This document shows positions 23,798 through 32,815 of a stretch of 64,000 nucleotides of DNA, in pieces. Both the position numbers and the translations under genes were made by a program. Source of the DNA: Flavobacterium sp. SUN052 (GTDB taxonomy: Bacteria; Bacteroidota; Bacteroidia; Flavobacteriales; Flavobacteriaceae); contig NZ_JAPQNS010000023.1 of the NCBI RefSeq assembly GCF_028867935.1, positions 6,617 through 70,616 on the forward strand. The letters are read 5' to 3'. The notes below the pieces were generated by a model. That model had not been told where the DNA came from. It saw only the letters and a program-made list of their open reading frames with translations, and ran no database searches. Numbering within the stretch: the first letter of the stretch is position 1; the number at the start of each line of letters is the position of its first letter.

Positions 23798-26332
23798 TTA
23801 GTTTTTGATCAGTTTCGTTACCGCCCGACGCTCGTTTGCCGTTGCCCGAACCAGATATAAACCTGCCGGTAAACCATTGATGGGTAGGCTCGTCTCGTGC
23901 GTACGGGATGCCTTCCCCGACGACCAGACCCGAACGGCTTTACCACTTGAATCAATGAGTTCGACCTCAACAGAAGCGGCTTTGTCCAGTACCACGTTTA
24001 CGCGGCAAACCTCAGAAGCTGGGTTGGGCGACACTTCTAGGCCGATGCCCTCAGCACCAGGTTCGATGGCTGTAATAATGCTGATGATAGTAGCCGCCGA
24101 GGTTGCCGAGCAACCATTTAGTGTAACCGTGACGGTGAAATTACCTTGCTGATTCGCGGTGTAAGTGTTGTTGGTAGCGCCTGGAACAAGCGTCCCATCG
24201 CGGAACCACTGATAGGTCTGGCCCGTAGCAGGCGGTGTAGTGAGCACCACCGAAGTTGTAGATAGAATAGCCGTTGGCCCACTGATGGTGATAGTAGCGT
24301 TGGGGGATGTTTTTTGGGTGACGGTGAATACCTGCGATGAGCCAACAACCCCTTTGCTATCGGTAATGGTAAGGCTGTAGCTCCCCGCTACGCTAGCCAC
24401 CAATGTACTGCTGTTACCCCCGGTCACAACACCGTTCAATTTCCATTGGTAGGTATAAGGCGGTGTTCCTGATGAGACATTGGCAATAAGATTCGTGCTT
24501 TGTCCAGAGCAAATCTGGTTAGTCCCAGCGATAGAGGCTGATAACCCCACCGCCAGTCGGGTGACTGACGAGGTAGCCATACACCCATCCCGGTTTACGA
24601 ACACGGTATAGTCTCCGGCTACAGTGGCCAAATAGCTGTTACTGGTAGCTCCGGCAATGGGTTGCCCGTCGCGGCTCCACTGGTACGTTTGGCCCGTAGC
24701 GGCTGGAGTGGATAGAATGACCGAGAGGCTACTACCGGGCTGCACTATAGTTGGCCCACTGGCGGTAATGGTAGCGTTGGGGCTGGGTTTCTGCGAAATG
24801 GTGACAGAGCTTGTGGCGATGCACCCTTTGATGTCGGTAACATCTACCATGTAAGTACCTCCCTGATTAGCTGTTAACTGAGTCGTAGCACTTAGCGTTG
24901 TACTACCATTTTTCCATTGATAGGTAAAGGGTCCTGTACCACCACTGGCTTCGGCAGTTACACTAATTGAATTACTTAAGCAAAATGTAGTGCTATTAGG
25001 GGTGTTGATTTTGACGGTATAACTGCAATTTTCAAAAGTTGACAACCCATCTTTATAGTTGATGAGGGAAATATTTTTGTTTCTAATCCATCTTCCTGCC
25101 AAATTATCTTTATAGTAAAGAAGAAGGCTTTCAGAATCTTTGTTAGCAGAAAATTGAGTAATTGAATAGGGTAATGATTCTCCAATCAAAGAACCAAATA
25201 AATATTCTAATGAATCATTTTTAGCAGGAAAAGATAAATAGCTATAGTCAGTATCAAAAATACTCACGGATTTCAAAAACTGTACTGAAGATACCGAATC
25301 CTTATAAATCATCAATCGTTTTTCGAAAGCACTATATTTTTTCGAGGATGTCGAAAAAAAGTATATTTTATTTTTAAACTTGCTGTAAGCAGGATAAAAA
25401 CCATCAACATCTGAGAAATTTTGTCCATCGCTATCTTTCAGGATTTGAGTCCCTGAAAGTGTTCCATCAGAGACCCATAAGTTATAAGTATTTGAATTAG
25501 AAGGTTGATCCGAAAATATAATCGAATTATCTGTACCAATCAGCTGGCCTATTTTAGAGCTTTTACCTAGCGAGATTGTTCCAGTTGTTGTTCCATCTGT
25601 CCTCCAAATTTGTCCTTTATCAAAAAAAACATATTTTTTTGTTGCTGCTATTTTACTATCGCCAGAATTTACAGAAGAAATATAAACTGTGCCCGCTGAG
25701 GTTCCATCAGTTTTATATAATGAGTTGGACACATTGAGGAATAAGATATTGTTTGCAGTATAAAAACTACTAATATTAAACCCAAAATCTACTATTTTAT
25801 TTGTACCAGCTTTTGTTCCATCAGTAGCCCAAAGTTCTTTACCTTTCGAAAAGTACATTTTTTTTTTAAAGATAGAATAGTTAATTGGAGTGTTGATATC
25901 AAAGGCACTGTCGATAATTTTTATAGTCCCTTGAGAAGTTCCATTTGTAACAAATAAGTAAACGTCATTACCATACGACTCCATTGCCTGGAAGAAGAGT
26001 AAGTCGTTAAATGCAAATAAATTACGAGGGTAAGAACCATTCAAAAGGGTATTAGATGTCCGAGTCGGATTAATCTCTTTTACGATTTGAGTACCAGCCT
26101 CAGTCCCATCTGTTTTCCATAGCTCAACGCCATTAGTCAAATCATCACCTTGAAAATAAGTATAGCCTTTTATTTCAACGAATGGTGTCGAGTATAAATT
26201 TGTTGAAAGAATATTGTTTATGAATACGCCTTTTTTTATTAATGTAATTTTTTGCGCCAGTGCCTGCCCCGCGCTAATCAAAAGTAGGAGCAAAAAAATA
26301 GAAACACCCGTGCGATACTGTTGTGGTTTCAT
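23798..26332 (-). CDS. T9SS cargo protein with DGTxxGT and Ig-like repeats
   Basis: The 844-residue protein has a signal peptide (SIFLLLLLISAGQALAQ). The N-terminal half contains about six ELWKTDGTEAGT-like motifs, probably a beta-propeller. The middle has Ig-like repeats of the form TYQWxxxG (TYQWKNGSTTLSATTQLT and similar), and the C-terminus is a type A T9SS sorting domain: EVSPNPASEVCRVNV, then INGLPAGLYLVRATANERRAVTKLIKN. It is therefore exported through the T9SS and probably anchored at the surface. The DNA of the N-terminal half (about 24950-26330) is strikingly A+T-rich compared with the repeat half, as if the gene were a mosaic. A second protein of this kind is at 41896-44316. Confidence 0.85.
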   Translation of the reverse strand: MKPQQYRTGVSIFLLLLLISAGQALAQKITLIKKGVFINNILSTNLYSTPFVEIKGYTYFQGDDLTNGVELWKTDGTEAGTQIVKEINPTRTSNTLLNGSYPRNLFAFNDLLFFQAMESYGNDVYLFVTNGTSQGTIKIIDSAFDINTPINYSIFKKKMYFSKGKELWATDGTKAGTNKIVDFGFNISSFYTANNILFLNVSNSLYKTDGTSAGTVYISSVNSGDSKIAATKKYVFFDKGQIWRTDGTTTGTISLGKSSKIGQLIGTDNSIIFSDQPSNSNTYNLWVSDGTLSGTQILKDSDGQNFSDVDGFYPAYSKFKNKIYFFSTSSKKYSAFEKRLMIYKDSVSSVQFLKSVSIFDTDYSYLSFPAKNDSLEYLFGSLIGESLPYSITQFSANKDSESLLLYYKDNLAGRWIRNKNISLINYKDGLSTFENCSYTVKINTPNSTTFCLSNSISVTAEASGGTGPFTYQWKNGSTTLSATTQLTANQGGTYMVDVTDIKGCIATSSVTISQKPSPNATITASGPTIVQPGSSLSVILSTPAATGQTYQWSRDGQPIAGATSNSYLATVAGDYTVFVNRDGCMATSSVTRLAVGLSASIAGTNQICSGQSTNLIANVSSGTPPYTYQWKLNGVVTGGNSSTLVASVAGSYSLTITDSKGVVGSSQVFTVTQKTSPNATITISGPTAILSTTSVVLTTPPATGQTYQWFRDGTLVPGATNNTYTANQQGNFTVTVTLNGCSATSAATIISIITAIEPGAEGIGLEVSPNPASEVCRVNVVLDKAASVEVELIDSSGKAVRVWSSGKASRTHETSLPINGLPAGLYLVRATANERRAVTKLIKN

Positions 26333-26414
26333 TTGATTGGTAGTTTTAAGTTCTGTGGGCTTGTTTGGGGCATTTTTTTCGCAAAATCCATTGAGAAAAT
26401 GTATGGGCTGTATT

Positions 26415-28169
26415 TCAATTCAGCGTAATCCCGGCTTTACCATCTTCCACAGCGGTCACCTCGAATTTCACCGCCGGGTTTTTGCTCAACACGTCGATCA
26501 GTTCGTCGGTATTGCCGGTGTGTTCTACGGAGACAGTTCCGGCGGTACCGCTGAAGGTTTTCTTTACGGCCTTCACTTTCGGGTTTTTGCTTAGGGCAGC
26601 AGCCAGAGCATTTAGCTTGGGGAAGGTGGCGTTGGCAACGGCAATCTCGCTGCTGTTAGTATTAGCCGACGCAGGAGCCGAGGTGGTTACCCGGGCCGTG
26701 GGTGCTGCTGCCGAGGCTTTGGGAGTTGGCCCGGCGTTGGTAAAGGTCATGTTCATGGCACACAACCGCTCCATGAGATATTGCGCCATGTTTTCAGCAG
26801 CACTCCGAATTGCCATTTTATTGGCAATGGCCTCCGATACGTCGATGCCGCCCCCCGAAATGGCGTTGGTGGCCAAAATAGAGCCGTCTTCAGTGGCAAT
26901 GGCTCGCACCTCGAGTCGGGCGCGACTGGAAACCATGCCACCCTGTGCATTGGTACGCTCGGAGACTGCCTGACCCGTAATAATCATGCTGGCACCCATC
27001 TTCAGGCCGAGTGCAGCCATAGCCCCAATATCATTGCTGCCAGAGGAGTCCACCATTTGGCGCATTTTCCCATACACTTTGGGGTCAACAACCCGGAAAC
27101 CAGCTTCCACAAAGCGTCGGGTAAGTTCGGTTTCGGTAGCCGATTGCTCAATCACAACAGGTTTATAGACTGCCGATGCGGCCGTTTGGCGGCTGGCCAT
27201 GTCTTCGGGCTTCTGCGTGGGTGAGTTATCCCGACGACCGAAAATTCCCTTGACAACATCACGTGCGAGGCCTACGTTGGCTTCGCGCTCCTTGAGTTGT
27301 AGCTCGCGTTCGCGCCGGGCAAGGTCATTGGTACTGGTAGAGTTGTCGCGGGCGGTACCAGCAGAGGTTGCTTCGGTAATTAGGATAATCACTTTGGGCG
27401 AGCCGTTCCGAAGCATCAGGCAGTTTTGAGCCGTATAAACCTTCATCACTTTGGGCTTCATCGGTTCAGGCATCTCAATCTGATCCTTAGCCTCAGCCAT
27501 GATCTCAACGGCTTTGATGATTGCTTTCTGAGTGGCGTCCTGTACGGCCCGGTTTTCCGTTTTTCCAGCCGTTTTCAATCCCATAAAACTAAGCCCCGTA
27601 AAGCCCGACGAGTTGCCCTTCATGTTCACGTCTTTACTAAACAGTACCTCGCCCGTTTGGGGGTTCACCAGTTTAAGGGTAAAGCCAACCGTAGCTTTGT
27701 TGCCGCCCACACTCACTCCAGCAAATGAGGTAGACGTTTGTCCTTCCGAAAAATCAGTTACTTCGCCGGTTACAATCAACTGGGCACCCAGCATTTTACC
27801 AGTTTCTGGGCCTGAACCATCCGTAAAACCATCCTGTGCAAAGGCCATCTCGCCTGTGGCGTCGCTCACATTGCGATTCGTTTCCATGACCCGAAAACAG
27901 TTGGTTTGCTGAATGGCCGAAGTAAGCATCGTGGCCAACTCATCGCCAAAGGTCGCATTGGCCTGAGCGGATTTTGTAGAAACGCTAAACCGGGCTACTT
28001 TCACGATTACCCGCTTATCGCGGGGTAATCCTTTGCACTTTTCGGCAACCTTTTCAAGAGTAACTTTATCCTGAGCAAAGCCTAGAGTTGTTAAGCAGAC
28101 TAATAAAAAGATAGCTACTAGTCGAAAAACATTCGTTTTGGAATTCTGCGAAGTAATCAGTGCAATCAT
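26415..28169 (-). CDS. Two-domain CsgG/FlgT-like exported protein
   Basis: The 584-residue protein has a signal peptide (LVAIFLLVCLTTLGFAQ). Residues about 40-235 form a CsgG-like domain (RVIVKVARFSV, GDELATMLTSAIQQTNCFRVME, GKMLGAQLIVTGEVTDF, VGFTLKLVNPQTGEVLFSKDV). Residues about 330-470 form a second FlgT/CsgG-like unit (LTRRFVEAGFRVVDPKVY, AALGLKMGASMIITGQAVSE, VRAIATEDGSILATNAI), and a third small beta domain closes the chain. CsgG makes the curli secretion channel in the outer membrane; here no lipobox cysteine is seen, so channel formation is uncertain. As first gene of the surface operon it is a candidate secretion or assembly factor for the downstream proteins. The spacer to the next gene is 82 bases. 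Confidence 0.8.
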   Translation of the reverse strand: MIALITSQNSKTNVFRLVAIFLLVCLTTLGFAQDKVTLEKVAEKCKGLPRDKRVIVKVARFSVSTKSAQANATFGDELATMLTSAIQQTNCFRVMETNRNVSDATGEMAFAQDGFTDGSGPETGKMLGAQLIVTGEVTDFSEGQTSTSFAGVSVGGNKATVGFTLKLVNPQTGEVLFSKDVNMKGNSSGFTGLSFMGLKTAGKTENRAVQDATQKAIIKAVEIMAEAKDQIEMPEPMKPKVMKVYTAQNCLMLRNGSPKVIILITEATSAGTARDNSTSTNDLARRERELQLKEREANVGLARDVVKGIFGRRDNSPTQKPEDMASRQTAASAVYKPVVIEQSATETELTRRFVEAGFRVVDPKVYGKMRQMVDSSGSNDIGAMAALGLKMGASMIITGQAVSERTNAQGGMVSSRARLEVRAIATEDGSILATNAISGGGIDVSEAIANKMAIRSAAENMAQYLMERLCAMNMTFTNAGPTPKASAAAPTARVTTSAPASANTNSSEIAVANATFPKLNALAAALSKNPKVKAVKKTFSGTAGTVSVEHTGNTDELIDVLSKNPAVKFEVTAVEDGKAGITLN

Positions 28170-28350
28170 TGCTTAGGCAGTAAAACAGGTGAATAATTGT
28201 TCGCAATTTCCACCTATACCCTGTCCCACGCCATACCGTAAAACCGTATTTACAATCAGTATTTATACCTGGTTTCCGGTAGAAATTCCACCTCGAATGT
28301 TACCTTTAGGTTAGTATTCTACATTAACCAGTATATAGATTTCTGAGCTA

Positions 28351-30351
28351 ATGAAATTGCACCTACTTCATTTATCACTATTCTTGTTTATATCCTTTGG
28401 CCTGGGGTTTCAGGCTAAGGGTCAGTCTGAGTTACCTATTATTAAACTTACATCCAGTAAGCCCGAGTTATCTATTGGGCGGCAGGTGCTGGTGTTGCGT
28501 GATTCTACACAGTCGTTAACGTTAGCTGACGTAACTACCGGTAAAGCCCATATCCGCTTCAGACAAAGCACTCAGAATGCCCCCAACTTTGGCACTACCA
28601 ACGACGATGCCTGGGCTTATTTTCGGGTTCAGAATCAGCTTCCCATCAGGCAGATTCCTGTTCTTGAAATTGGCTTCAATAACTACGACCAAATCGACTT
28701 ATATGTGATCGATTCTGTTGGAAGGGTGCAAACCCGAACAGTAGGTGACCGGGTTGATAACCATCCAATTCGCGATTTACCTGGCCCAACATTCCTCATT
28801 CGGCTACCTCTTCGTCCCGGTCAGTTAGCCACCATCTATGTGCACTTGCACACCACTATTGGACAGCAATATTTCCCGCTAACCCTTTGGTCAGAAGCCA
28901 GCTATATCCAATCTGTCACTGATTCCAGTATACTTTGGGGTGCCTACTATGGCATATTTTTATTGGTCATTTTGTATCACTTGTTTGTATTTGCCTCCAC
29001 TCGCGAGTGGAGTTATGGCTATTTACTGGGTTATTTGTTACTCTATGCGTTTTGGGAAGTTGGCCGTGGCTACAACCTTTTTCATCGACTCGATATTCCG
29101 TTTGGCTGGGTGGCAACCAAACTCATGCCAACTGCCTACATGGGCAGTTTTTTGCTCTTGGCTTTTTTCTATGAGCGAATGTTGCAAGTTCGTCGATACT
29201 TGCCTCGTTATCCATACCTGATGGGGGTTATTGCGAGTTTGCTTATTGGTGGAATCATGGCTGTGTGGTTTGTTCCGAACGCTCCGAAGAACCTGATTCT
29301 CTTGGGTACTATTTGGCCTTCTGCTTTTATCGTAATGATTACATCGGGCTATGCCTATCTGCACAAACCCAAAGTAGCCCGGTTTTATGTTTTGGCAATC
29401 TTCTCGCTATGGACGGGCGCTACTGCTTATATGCTTCAACGGACCGGCGTTATTGAGTCAGAATTCTGGATGATCAAATACGGGGTCAATGTGGGATCAA
29501 TGCTCGAATTTGTTTTTCTGACCCTCGGCCTGGCCGATTCGATGCGGTACGAACGTCGGGAACGTCGGCTTTTACACGAAGAAACGATCAGGAAAGAGAG
29601 CCGGGCTGAAGCAGAACGTGAGTATGCCCGGCTACAGGGGCAGGCTATTGAACGCAAACGTATTGGCTACGAACTGCATAACAATCTCGGGGGGAGTATG
29701 TATGGGCTTAGGCTATTGCTCCGACGTATCCAGCCGACTTCGCTTACCCCAGCAGAACAGGAAGTATATCAAACCTTGACCAACACCCTAAAACAAACGC
29801 ATGAAACAATCCGGTTGATTTCGCACAACCTCATGCCCGACCAATTAAGTCAGCAGGGTCTATCGGTAACCCTGAATCGGCTGATCGCTGATTTGAACCA
29901 GTTAGGAACTACCAATTTTGAGGTCCGTTTGGTTGGCCACGTTGATCTGATTCCCAATTCGTTCCAGTTTGAACTGTACACCATCCTACTCGAATTAGCC
30001 CAGAATGTACTGCGTCATGCCGAAGCAGAATCGGCTAGCGTACAAGTACTGGCTACTGAAGCAAACGTCGAATTGCAGGTAATGGACGATGGCAGGGGCA
30101 TTGGCTCCTCGCTGATGGCGGGCGACGGGCAGGGATTGCGGACCATTCGGGAGCGGGTTGAAACCTTGAATGGTACGTTTCAGGTAGAAGCCTTACCCGA
30201 AGGTGGCACCCGCCTACAGGTCAAGCTTCCGCTCGAATCAGCAAATGCCGTTTCGGTAGGCAAAGTTGACCAGACCCACCACCGAGCGAACGCCCACCTT
30301 CCGCATGAGGTTGCGTCGATGGGTTTCGACCGTGTCTTTGCTGATAAATAA
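28351..30351 (+). CDS. 7TMR-DISM sensor histidine kinase
   Basis: The 666-residue protein has a signal peptide, a periplasmic 7TMR-DISMED2-like beta domain (residues about 45-185: VLRDSTQSLTLADV, WAYFRVQNQLP, LEIGFNNYDQIDLYVIDSVG), and seven membrane helices between about 190 and 400. The dimerisation segment is ERKRIGYELHNNLGGSMYG with His443, and the HATPase domain has ELAQNVLRHAEAE and DDGRGIG, GDGQGLRTIRERVETLNG. After the normal end of the HATPase domain (VKLPL) about 30 additional residues are read from DNA that also codes the last helix of the convergent response regulator on the other strand (30238-30351). The signal is probably a carbohydrate or other small ligand, as in this family; which one is unknown. 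Confidence 0.9.
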   Translation: MKLHLLHLSLFLFISFGLGFQAKGQSELPIIKLTSSKPELSIGRQVLVLRDSTQSLTLADVTTGKAHIRFRQSTQNAPNFGTTNDDAWAYFRVQNQLPIRQIPVLEIGFNNYDQIDLYVIDSVGRVQTRTVGDRVDNHPIRDLPGPTFLIRLPLRPGQLATIYVHLHTTIGQQYFPLTLWSEASYIQSVTDSSILWGAYYGIFLLVILYHLFVFASTREWSYGYLLGYLLLYAFWEVGRGYNLFHRLDIPFGWVATKLMPTAYMGSFLLLAFFYERMLQVRRYLPRYPYLMGVIASLLIGGIMAVWFVPNAPKNLILLGTIWPSAFIVMITSGYAYLHKPKVARFYVLAIFSLWTGATAYMLQRTGVIESEFWMIKYGVNVGSMLEFVFLTLGLADSMRYERRERRLLHEETIRKESRAEAEREYARLQGQAIERKRIGYELHNNLGGSMYGLRLLLRRIQPTSLTPAEQEVYQTLTNTLKQTHETIRLISHNLMPDQLSQQGLSVTLNRLIADLNQLGTTNFEVRLVGHVDLIPNSFQFELYTILLELAQNVLRHAEAESASVQVLATEANVELQVMDDGRGIGSSLMAGDGQGLRTIRERVETLNGTFQVEALPEGGTRLQVKLPLESANAVSVGKVDQTHHRANAHLPHEVASMGFDRVFADK

Positions 30352-30888
30352 CTGGCGGGCAATGTCGGCAGTAGGCACCTCGCGAGTAATCAGGCACAAA
30401 ATTTCCAGTTCCCGGTCGGTGAGTTCTTTTTCCTGAATTTCGTTGATGGATGGTTCACCGGCATCAGCTAAAGCCCTAACAACCGATGCCGAAAAGTACG
30501 CTCGTTTCTGATATCCCACCGACCGAATGGCCCATACCAGTTCCTGAGTATCATCGGTTTTCAGTACATAGCCATCCACTCCGAGTTGAACAGCCTCTCG
30601 AATCTGAACGGGGTCGTTGTTCATGGTAAGCAAAATAACCCGTGTTGGCAGGTTCATTGCCCGAATCTGCCGGGCCAGGGCAATGCCGGTCATACCGGTA
30701 CCAAAAGACAAATCGGTCACCAATACATCGGGCCGGTTATCGGGTAGCAGGGCAAGGGTATGTTCAGGACTATTTGCCGAACCAAGTAGCTTAAAATCAG
30801 ACTCATCACCTAACATTCGGCTCACTCCGTCAAGTAAAATCAGATGGTCGTCGGTCAGGAAAAGAGTAAGTGGTGTGGACATAGCCAT
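30238..30888 (-). CDS. LuxR/NarL-type response regulator, convergent with its kinase
   Basis: The 216-residue protein has a receiver (LFLTDDHLILLDGVSRML, phospho-acceptor Asp59 in VLVTDLSFGTGMTG, LGVDGYVLKTDD with the conserved Lys) and a LuxR helix-turn-helix (LTDRELEILCLITREVPTADIARQLFISKDTVETHRRNLMRKVG). It is the probable partner of the kinase at 28351, but encoded on the opposite strand. Its 3' end overlaps the kinase 3' end by 114 bases. Both frames are intact, which is unusual for a convergent pair. Confidence 0.92.
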   Translation of the reverse strand: MAMSTPLTLFLTDDHLILLDGVSRMLGDESDFKLLGSANSPEHTLALLPDNRPDVLVTDLSFGTGMTGIALARQIRAMNLPTRVILLTMNNDPVQIREAVQLGVDGYVLKTDDTQELVWAIRSVGYQKRAYFSASVVRALADAGEPSINEIQEKELTDRELEILCLITREVPTADIARQLFISKDTVETHRRNLMRKVGVRSVVGLVNFAYRNGIC

Positions 30889-31061
30889 ACAATTTAGTAT
30901 GGGGTCAATCTAGTGCATTTTTACCGTCGTAGTGAAGGTTTCCTTCCCAATACAGGATTTCTCTTTGTGAAACAGCCTATCCCCACAACGAACAATTTGG
31001 TTCGTACCAAACAGCAGAATACTTTTATCATTGGCTAGTAAAACCATCCCACCCTATCACT

Positions 31062-32810
31062 ATGTACGCCCGCATTGTTTGTCTATTTTCGCTTTGGCTG
31101 TTTCTGATTGTAGTAGCCAGTAAAGCCTGTGCCCAGGCCGCTTCTTCTCTCCTACCTCTTCAACCTTATAAACTCAAAATAGCCCAGCAGCTTTACCGCG
31201 AGGGATTAGCGAAAAACGATTCCATGAAAATTGCGGAGGGGTATTATGAATATGCCAAACTCTATATGGCTGCCGCCGATCTGGTGCGGGCCAAGCAATC
31301 GTTTCTGAAAGCATTACAGATTCTGGAAACCCGGGGCGACACCTACGAACTAGCCCGACTTCACGTTCGATTATGCGATTTGGCGATCTTACAGATGGAC
31401 TACCCTGAATCCATGAAAAATGCCCGTAAAGCACTTGCCATTGCCAAACGGTCGCACTCTGAAAAAGCCCTGATGAGAGCCTACTCCGTGCTGGCTCACA
31501 TTCATGAAAAAGACTGGTCCAATTTAAACTCCACAATCCCGAAGTCTCAGAACTGGCCTAAGTCAAATCCCGACAGTTCGCTTTATTATTTCCGTAAGTT
31601 TGAACCCCTCGCCTACCGCTCGAACGACCCAATGGAAGTTGCGTTTGTGACCCATCAAATTGGCACCCGCTTATTGATCCGTAAAGATCCCAAATCGATC
31701 CCCTACCTTGTAAAAGCCATGGACATAGCCAACGAGCAAAAAAGTGTAGACCGTCTCGCCATGACCTTACATGTAGCTAAGGCTTACGTGGATTTTGGCC
31801 GGCCGGCCAAAGCCTGGGCGTATATAGAAACAGTGAGACAAGCCTATGACAAGATGCCAACAGCTATGAATAGCCGCCATCATATGGAGTTGGCCTACAT
31901 TAATTATTACAAAGCCACAGGAAACTGGAAAGCTGCATCTGAACACATTGAAGCCTATCATGCCCTGGAAAAAAATAACCTAATTGCCGACCGCGACGGA
32001 GCAGTTTCCCGTCTGAGTGTGGAATATGAAACAGAAAAGAAAGAAGCCCTGCTCAAAACCCAACAACGAGAACTGGCCCTGCAAACCGAAAATCAACGGA
32101 CACAGCAATGGTTTTTAAGGGCAGTTTCGACCTTGTTGCTGTTGGCAGGTGGTATGAGCGTGGTTTTTTACCGCCTTTCCCGCAAAAACAAACGCATCAG
32201 CCTACAAAATGCGGAACTGGTGCGCGAACAGAATCACCGGGTTAAAAACAACTTGCAAACCATGTCGAACCTGCTGACCCTGCAAGCAAATCGCTTGACC
32301 GATGCGGCCGCCCGAGATGCAGTAGCCGATAGTCAGTTACGTATTGAGACAATGGCGGTGCTGCAACGGCAACTATACGACGGGGATAAACTGGCGCGGG
32401 TTGATCTGGCCGAGTTTATCCCCGAACTGGTCGAGATGGTGTTGCACGCGTTTGGGTATGACTATATTGAACCTGTTTATACGCTCACACCAACCGATGT
32501 ATCAGCTGATCAGGCTATGCCCGTTGCTCTGATTTTGAACGAGTTGACTACCAATGCCTGTAAATATGCCTTCCCCGATAATCCAAATCCAGTTTTTCGG
32601 GTTTCGTGTCAGCAGTGGGGTAATCAGATCACCTTGACCGTGGCCGACAATGGACCCGGCTTCACATCACCACTGGAGCAGGATATTATGGTAAAAACCC
32701 GCACCGGATTCGGCACGAAGCTGATTCAGACCCAAGTGCAGCAGTTGCGGGGAACAGGCCAATACCTTGCGGACGAGGGGACTCAATTTACGCTATCATT
32801 CACCGCTTAA
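31062..32810 (+). CDS. Sensor kinase with TPR-like sensor and HisKA_2 domain
   Basis: The 582-residue protein has a signal peptide (LFLIVVASKACAQA). Residues about 45-330 are helical TPR-like repeats (YYEYAKLYMAAADLVRAKQSFLKALQI, YPESMKNARKALAIAK). One membrane helix follows (WFLRAVSTLLLLAGGMSVVFY), then the HisKA_2 motif EQNHRVKNNLQTMSNLL with His392, and an HATPase domain (LILNELTTNACKYAFPDN, VADNGPGF, GTKLIQTQVQQLRG). HisKA_2 kinases usually pair with LytTR regulators, and one follows after five bases. The signal is unknown. Confidence 0.92.
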   Translation: MYARIVCLFSLWLFLIVVASKACAQAASSLLPLQPYKLKIAQQLYREGLAKNDSMKIAEGYYEYAKLYMAAADLVRAKQSFLKALQILETRGDTYELARLHVRLCDLAILQMDYPESMKNARKALAIAKRSHSEKALMRAYSVLAHIHEKDWSNLNSTIPKSQNWPKSNPDSSLYYFRKFEPLAYRSNDPMEVAFVTHQIGTRLLIRKDPKSIPYLVKAMDIANEQKSVDRLAMTLHVAKAYVDFGRPAKAWAYIETVRQAYDKMPTAMNSRHHMELAYINYYKATGNWKAASEHIEAYHALEKNNLIADRDGAVSRLSVEYETEKKEALLKTQQRELALQTENQRTQQWFLRAVSTLLLLAGGMSVVFYRLSRKNKRISLQNAELVREQNHRVKNNLQTMSNLLTLQANRLTDAAARDAVADSQLRIETMAVLQRQLYDGDKLARVDLAEFIPELVEMVLHAFGYDYIEPVYTLTPTDVSADQAMPVALILNELTTNACKYAFPDNPNPVFRVSCQQWGNQITLTVADNGPGFTSPLEQDIMVKTRTGFGTKLIQTQVQQLRGTGQYLADEGTQFTLSFTA

Positions 32811-32815
32811 GATTT

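Noticed and set aside
26482..27224. Plus-strand frames opposite the CsgG-like gene
   Set aside because: Composition is that of antisense shadow; the CsgG-like frame has a signal peptide and clear domains.
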